NCBI GenBank assembly: GCA_030610025.1
Contig: JAUWSP010000023.1
Location: forward strand, 1-12,713
DNA length: 12,713 nt
Reading direction: 5' to 3'
Source of the DNA: Acidobacteriota bacterium
Lineage (GTDB): Bacteria > Acidobacteriota > Thermoanaerobaculia > Multivoradales > JAHEKO01
Under the pieces are notes generated by a model, which did not search any database, had not been told where the DNA came from, and saw nothing but the letters and a program-made list of their open reading frames with translations. Within the stretch, counting starts at the first letter, position 1, and each line of letters begins with the position of its first letter. Positions 8,635 to 12,713 of this stretch are shown piece after piece. The position numbers and the translations under genes are program-made.

Positions 8635-9867
8635 TCAGGTCATTTTCATCGCTACGACCGGATCCAGATTGGCAGCGCTGCGTGCCGGGAAGAACCCGGC
8701 GACGAAGCCGATGAGCCCGAGCAACGCCGATGTCAGTAGTGCGACGTGGAGGTCGACCTCGGGAATCCCAATGAACTCTTCCATCCCGGCGGGCCAGGCC
8801 TCGCAGATCCCGAAGGTGATCAAGAGTCCGATGCCGCCGCCAACGGCGGTGAGGATCAACGTCTCGGCCAGAAACTGGCTCAAGATGCCCCGGGGACGAG
8901 CCCCGAGAGCCATCTTGACGCCGATCTCCGGGGTCCGCTCCTCGACCACGACACTCATGATGTTGGAGACTCCGATGCCTCCGACGACAAGCGTCAGCGA
9001 ACCGACGATCGCCAGAAAGGCCTTGAAGGCGGTCATGAAGGAGTCCATGAACTGGAACATCTCGGTGGTGTCCCAGGTCATCATCGCCTCCTTGTCGGTC
9101 GGGTCGAAGCGCAGCTTGCCCGCCAGGATCGAGCGTACCTCGTCCGCGGCCTGCTTGGTTTTCTGAACGTCGGTGGATGTGAAGATGAAAAGGTTCACGT
9201 ACTTCTGTCCGGTCAGGGCACGGAACGTGGAACCGGGAATGTTGACTTTGTCTTTGTCGCGTCCGCTGTACGAGGAGTCCTGCGTCTTCGGTTCCAGAAC
9301 GCCGATCACGGTGAACGGGGAGCCGTGGAGCCGGAAGATCTGACCGACAGGGTTCGAGGCGCCGAAAAGGTCCTCGGCCAACTCGTTACCGAGAAAGGCT
9401 ACACGCCGCTTCTGGCTCTCGTCGAGAGGATTCAGGAAGCGTCCACCCATCTGAGGGATCATGTTCCGCATCTCGCCGAACTCGGGGCTGACGCCGGAGA
9501 CATCGACCGCCATGGTCTTGGTTCCAAGCTTGAGTTGCAGGTTGTCGGCGTACTCGCTCGAGATTGCATCGACAAGGGTGGCACGCTTCCGAACCAGTTC
9601 GATGTCTTCCTCGGTGACCCGCATCGGCCGCCCTTTGCCGAGCCCCTCGAAAGGCTTCGAAGTCGACCTGGGAAAAGTAATCACGATGGCGTTTCCGAGG
9701 CCCAGGACATTCTTGAGCATCTGTCGGTGCATCGCCTGGCCGAACGAAAGGAGCAGTGTCACAGCGACCGTTCCCCAGACGATGCCGAGCGTGGTCAGAA
9801 ACGTCCTCAGCTTCTGAGTTCTCAGGTCGCGCCAGAGCTGGCGGAGTGAGTTGAATATCGAGGTCAT
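8635..9867 (-). CDS. MacB-type ABC transporter permease (first of two)
   Basis: The 410-residue product shares the layout of its neighbour. It has a first helix about 22-42, a periplasmic MacB core domain about 43-280, and helices about 283-307, 330-352 and 375-394, ending GFFPARSAANLDPVVAMKMT. The periplasmic GGRFLNPLDESQKRRVAFLG matches the second permease closely. In the coupling region it reads EERTPEIGVKMALGAR, with proline where the neighbour and most family members have arginine; the effect is unknown. The start lies 5 nt after the adaptor stop and has no clear Shine-Dalgarno, suggesting coupled translation. Two different permeases next to one ATPase and one adaptor suggest a heterodimeric pump. 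Two alternative homodimers sharing the ATPase remain possible. Confidence 0.92.
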   Translation of the reverse strand: MTSIFNSLRQLWRDLRTQKLRTFLTTLGIVWGTVAVTLLLSFGQAMHRQMLKNVLGLGNAIVITFPRSTSKPFEGLGKGRPMRVTEEDIELVRKRATLVDAISSEYADNLQLKLGTKTMAVDVSGVSPEFGEMRNMIPQMGGRFLNPLDESQKRRVAFLGNELAEDLFGASNPVGQIFRLHGSPFTVIGVLEPKTQDSSYSGRDKDKVNIPGSTFRALTGQKYVNLFIFTSTDVQKTKQAADEVRSILAGKLRFDPTDKEAMMTWDTTEMFQFMDSFMTAFKAFLAIVGSLTLVVGGIGVSNIMSVVVEERTPEIGVKMALGARPRGILSQFLAETLILTAVGGGIGLLITFGICEAWPAGMEEFIGIPEVDLHVALLTSALLGLIGFVAGFFPARSAANLDPVVAMKMT

Positions 9868-9872
9868 GTCGA

Positions 9873-10985
9873 CTAGAAAATCTCGCGTGGTGGTCGTTCG
9901 ACCAATTCGTCCCCCTCATCGATTCCCGCGGTCACTTCGATGTTCAAGCCATCGGAGAGGCCTGTCTGAATCTCGACTTTCCGGGGCTCGCCTTCCGGCG
10001 TGTCTGGTGGCAGCTCCACGAACGCCTTGGCGCCATCCTCCTCGAAGAGCACGAGTCGCTCGGGCGCTATCAAGACGTCTTTCTTCTCCCTGATGATCAG
10101 ATCAGCGGTCGAAGAATAACCCGCCCGCAGGACGATGTCCGGATTCTCTACCTCGTGAAGCTCGATCTCGACTTCGAAGAGGCGCGCTCCTTCCTCTTCT
10201 TTCGCCTGGGGAGCGATGCGACTGAGGTATCCGGTCACCGCCTCGCCCGGTAGCGCACCGATGTTGAGTCGCGCCGGCACTCCGACTTTCAGTTTTCCAA
10301 CGTCGATCTCATCGACCGTCCCGTTGAAGATCAGATCGCTCATGTCCGCAATGGTGGCCATCACAGTGCCGGCCTGAAAGGTTGTCAGCGGTACGACCGG
10401 GTCCCCGGGATCGACCTTTCGCTGCAGAACAATTCCGCCAGCAGGCGCTCGGATGATCGACTCCATCTGCTTGCCGCGGCCCGCAATACGACCTTCGCGG
10501 ATGAGCTCGAAGGTGTCCTGTGCCGTGGAGAGCTCGATCTTGGCGAGCTCGAAGGATTCTCGCCGGGCATCTTTCTCTTCGGTGGCGATGATGCCCTGTC
10601 GGGCCAGCTCGCTGGAGCGGTTCCAATCCGACTGGGCGCGGTTATAGGCCGACTGCGCCGCCTCGACGCGACGCTGGGCTTCGACCAGCTCTGAAGGCGT
10701 TGGATCCGGGACGATCTCGAAGAGCGGATCTCCCGGCTCGACACGATCCCCGACTTCCACCGCGCAGCGCTTGACGATACCGGAGATCTTCGACTTGACT
10801 TCGAATTTGAGTCGCGGCTCGATCTGTCCGACGGCGATCGCCTTCTCGGTGATGGAGCCGCGCTCGACCTCGACCAACTTGAAGGGTGCTTCTGCCTGCT
10901 TGCGTCCCTGGAGCCAGAAGTAGGTCCCAGTCACGGCTCCGGCTACGATCAAAAACAAGACAAGGATCTTGAACAGCCTCGCCAT
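9873..10985 (-). CDS. HlyD/MacA-family periplasmic adaptor subunit
   Basis: A 370-residue membrane fusion protein that would bridge the permeases to an outer-membrane channel. It has an N-terminal anchor helix (about 5-25, FKILVLFLIVAGAVTGTYFW) with no lipobox. A split lipoyl domain follows: GQIEPRLKFEVKSKISGIV at 53-71, with the second half about 178-200, RAPAGGIVLQRKVDPGDPV. Between them is an Ala/Glu/Arg-rich alpha-helical hairpin (about 97-165), then a beta-barrel (about 207-300) and a membrane-proximal domain to the end. The frame is open back to 11306, but the ATG at 10985 is chosen because AGGAGG lies 6 nt before it and the anchor helix follows at once. First gene of the operon. The hairpin is short enough to suit a MacA-like pump, but no TolC-like gene is in the window. 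Confidence 0.92.
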   Translation of the reverse strand: MARLFKILVLFLIVAGAVTGTYFWLQGRKQAEAPFKLVEVERGSITEKAIAVGQIEPRLKFEVKSKISGIVKRCAVEVGDRVEPGDPLFEIVPDPTPSELVEAQRRVEAAQSAYNRAQSDWNRSSELARQGIIATEEKDARRESFELAKIELSTAQDTFELIREGRIAGRGKQMESIIRAPAGGIVLQRKVDPGDPVVPLTTFQAGTVMATIADMSDLIFNGTVDEIDVGKLKVGVPARLNIGALPGEAVTGYLSRIAPQAKEEEGARLFEVEIELHEVENPDIVLRAGYSSTADLIIREKKDVLIAPERLVLFEEDGAKAFVELPPDTPEGEPRKVEIQTGLSDGLNIEVTAGIDEGDELVERPPREIF

Positions 10986-10991
10986 AGCTCT

Positions 10992-10997
10992 CCTCCT
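10992..10997 (-). promoter_or_regulatory. Ribosome-binding site fixing the adaptor start
   Basis: On the minus strand a consensus AGGAGG ends 6 nt before the ATG at 10985-10983. It is the strongest Shine-Dalgarno in the operon. It rules out the longer upstream reading of the frame, which would run through the divergent promoter region and into the gene on the other strand. Confidence 0.8.
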
Positions 10998-11130
10998 GAG
11001 TCGATTCCGTTCTACGAACGGAGAATGGCCCTCTTCAACTAAGGCTACGTAGAGAGCCGTTGAAGAGTTTCGGTCAGTCTCGCAGGAATCGGACTCTACT
11101 GGTCGCCTGGAGAGGGTTGAGGTACGCTCC

Positions 11131-11136
11131 AGAGGA
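11131..11136 (+). promoter_or_regulatory. Ribosome-binding site for the PHP-domain lipoprotein
   Basis: AGAGGA lies 4 nt before the ATG at 11141 but only 1 nt before the ATG at 11138. The spacing favours the second of the two tandem ATG codons as the start. Confidence 0.5.
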
Positions 11137-11140
11137 AATG

Positions 11141-12713
11141 ATGGCGAAACGGTTGCGAGCGAGTTGGAGATGGTGCGTTCTCGGCTCGGTGCTGTGGGCG
11201 GCCTGTGGGCAGGCTCCAGAGGGCACAGCGCCCTCGTTGTCTCCGCGTCCCAATCTCGAGATCGTCGAGGCTCTGCGTCAGGACCTCGTGGCCGAGAGAC
11301 ATCCATCCGACGGAGGTGGAGAAGCCTGGATCGTGGAAGAGGACTCCGGGAGTCGGGAGGTGAGATCCGGAAGCCCCGGTCAATGGACCTTTTCTTACCG
11401 GGTTGGCCCTCTCGGAATCTCCGAGGGCGGGTGGATTTTCTTCCAGGCTCCGCCCTTCTGGGGCTGGAGCACTCCGCAGGTGCGGAACCCTGACGGGCTG
11501 GGATTCACCGTGGTTTCGACATCCGCCGAGGGTGTGGAGCTCGACGCCCAGACCGTAGATCAGGGTCTCCTGGGAGTTCAGATCCAGGGCCGACCCCTGA
11601 TCGAGGGGGAGGAGGTGCAGCTCGTATACGGTGCTGGGGATCTCGGAGCGATCGCCGATCGTTTCGCCGAAAGTGAATCAAGGTTCTACATCGCGGTTGA
11701 TGGTGACGGGGACGGAGTCCGAAAACTGGTGCAGGGGCGGCTGGATGTGAAGGTCCTGGCTGGTCCGGCTGCCCAGTTGATTCTTCTCCAGCCTTCCACT
11801 GCACTGCCGGGAGACCGGATTCGGCTCACAGTGGCGATTCTCGATTCCACGGGCAGCGCCGGCGTCGACGTGGAAGGTGAGATCCGACTACAAGCCGAGG
11901 GTCTTCCGGACCTGCCGCCCGTGGTGGAGATGAAGGCCGAGCAGAGGGGTGTCCTGCATCTGGAGGTGCTCGTCGAGAGTGAGGGTATCTTCCGTGTCGT
12001 AGCCGAGGGCCCTGACGGGTTGAGGGCTGAAAGCAACCCCCTCGTAGTCTCATCCGAAGTCGATCGAGTCCTGTGGGGAGATCTGCACGGCCACTCCGCG
12101 CTGTCCGACGGCACAGGGACAGTCGAGGACTACTTTCGCTACGCCCGAGATGTGGCGGCGCTGGACGTGGCGGCCCTCACCGATCACGACCACTGGGGCA
12201 TGGAGCCGCTGGCCCTCAATCCCCAGTTCTGGGCCGAGATTCGACGCCAGGGGGATCTCTTCTATCAACCCGGAAGGTTCGTCACCGTACTGGGCTACGA
12301 ATGGACGAGTTGGATCCATGGGCATCGACATGTCCTGTACTTCGACTCCCAGGGCGAGGTCTTGAGCTCCGTCGATCCCGACTTCGAATCACCCGAGCAA
12401 CTCTGGGCCGCCTTGAGAGGGAAGCCCGCTCTGACCTTCGCCCACCATTCGGCCGGTGGTCCGATTCCGACCAATTGGCAGATCCCACCGGACCCAGAGC
12501 TCGAGCCGATTACCGAGATTGTCTCGGTGCACGGCAGCAGCGAAGCCATGGATTCGCCGGGGCTGATCTACAGCCCGCTACCTGGCAATTTCGTTCGCGA
12601 TGTTCTCGATCGCGGATACAGGTTCGGATTCGTAGGCAGTGGCGACACCCACGACGGCCATCCCGGCTTGGCTCACCTGGCGTCCCCGTCAGGCGGGATT
12701 GCCGCATTTCTCA
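11141..12713 (+). CDS. Predicted lipoprotein with a DUF3604-like PHP hydrolase domain (3' partial)
   Basis: The frame is open from 11141 to the window end, giving 524 residues without a stop. It starts MAKRLRASWRWCVLGSVLWAACGQ. A charged start, a short hydrophobic stretch and C22 after A-A suggest a lipoprotein signal, although L is one place further out than usual and W sits at -3. Residues about 60-300 are beta-rich and Ig-like, with DGDGDG (187-192). From about 311 a PHP-type metal site appears: WGDLHGHSALSDGT (312-325), ALTDHDHWG (345-353), GYEWT (385-389) with GHRHV after it, FAHHSAGG (433-440) and GSGDTHDGHPG (499-509). These match the DUF3604/PHP group of presumed metal-dependent hydrolases or phosphoesterases. 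The substrate is unknown, and the C-terminus lies outside the window. It is divergent from the exporter genes. Confidence 0.85.
   Translation, partial: MAKRLRASWRWCVLGSVLWAACGQAPEGTAPSLSPRPNLEIVEALRQDLVAERHPSDGGGEAWIVEEDSGSREVRSGSPGQWTFSYRVGPLGISEGGWIFFQAPPFWGWSTPQVRNPDGLGFTVVSTSAEGVELDAQTVDQGLLGVQIQGRPLIEGEEVQLVYGAGDLGAIADRFAESESRFYIAVDGDGDGVRKLVQGRLDVKVLAGPAAQLILLQPSTALPGDRIRLTVAILDSTGSAGVDVEGEIRLQAEGLPDLPPVVEMKAEQRGVLHLEVLVESEGIFRVVAEGPDGLRAESNPLVVSSEVDRVLWGDLHGHSALSDGTGTVEDYFRYARDVAALDVAALTDHDHWGMEPLALNPQFWAEIRRQGDLFYQPGRFVTVLGYEWTSWIHGHRHVLYFDSQGEVLSSVDPDFESPEQLWAALRGKPALTFAHHSAGGPIPTNWQIPPDPELEPITEIVSVHGSSEAMDSPGLIYSPLPGNFVRDVLDRGYRFGFVGSGDTHDGHPGLAHLASPSGGIAAFL

Larger units (their letters stand above)
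10986..11140. promoter_or_regulatory. Divergent intergenic region with two inverted repeats (candidate operators)
   Basis: This 155-bp region separates the minus-strand exporter operon from the plus-strand lipoprotein gene. It must hold the promoters of both or their shared control. TCCGTTC-TAC-GAACGGA (11006-11022) is a perfect 7-bp palindrome just upstream of the adaptor Shine-Dalgarno. CTCTTCAAC (11031-11039) and GTTGAAGAG (11059-11067) are exact 9-bp arms, with GGCT/AGCC (11043-11046/11055-11058) nested inside. Either could be a repressor site or a leader hairpin. No regulator gene is adjacent, and no convincing -35/-10 pair stands out. Confidence 0.5.

Noticed and set aside
8746..9849. 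Long plus-strand open frame of 367 codons
   Set aside because: It lies opposite the first permease, whose family motifs are clear. The product is rich in Asp, Gly, His and Val without domain signs, as expected for an antisense shadow.
10986..11306. N-terminal extension of the adaptor protein by 107 residues
   Set aside because: It would overlap the divergent gene and its promoter. The AGGAGG site and anchor helix fix the start at 10985.

Overview
The window is GC-rich, densely coded bacterial chromosome. It has short intergenic gaps, strong codon-position bias and long spurious antisense frames of the kind GC-rich genomes produce. The gene set is a split [4Fe-4S] fumarase, a hexameric NADP-type glutamate dehydrogenase, a receiver/ATP-grasp fusion, a MacB-like exporter with two permease genes, and a DUF3604-like PHP lipoprotein. 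It would suit Acidobacteriota or a similar Gram-negative, mostly environmental phylum. That placement is inference; no rRNA or other phylogenetic marker is present. No tRNA, rRNA, CRISPR array, phage gene or transposase gene was seen.

Layout. (1) Bases 2-157 (+) are the C-terminal 51 codons of an unidentified gene. (2) Bases 158-371 are a hairpin-rich leader, followed by the two-gene fumarase operon, alpha 372-1256 and beta 1244-1831 (+), with a 13-nt gene overlap. (3) Bases 1828-1995 are a 168-bp near-perfect palindrome with exact 16-bp terminal inverted repeats. It looks like a MITE or a similar palindromic repeat inserted at the fumarase beta stop codon. (4) A rho-independent terminator for the (+) operon (2030-2060) lies inside the 3' end of the convergent (-) gene. 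(5) On the (-) strand, gdhA (5052-6392) is followed after 2 nt by a 1010-codon gene (2017-5049). That gene joins two N-terminal receiver-like domains to a PPDK/PEP-synthase-type ATP-grasp domain and a conserved-looking C-terminal module. (6) On the (-) strand, a four-gene MacB-type exporter operon reads adaptor (9873-10985), permease (8635-9867), permease (7361-8617), ATPase (6618-7364). (7) A 155-bp divergent intergenic region carries two clear inverted repeats. (8) On (+), from 11141 past the window end, lies a predicted lipoprotein with a PHP-like metal-dependent hydrolase domain.

How the parts work together. Fumarase serves the TCA cycle, and glutamate dehydrogenase links 2-oxoglutarate to ammonium assimilation. 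The gene coupled to gdhA is a candidate signal-controlled ATP-dependent phosphotransfer or nucleotide-binding protein. It lacks the phosphohistidine and PEP-binding domains of a full PEP synthase, so it is probably not a gluconeogenic enzyme. The exporter operon would form an inner-membrane and periplasmic pump needing an outer-membrane TolC-like channel encoded elsewhere. The most notable items are the palindromic element at the fumarase stop codon, the receiver/ATP-grasp fusion paired with gdhA, and the structured fumarase leader.
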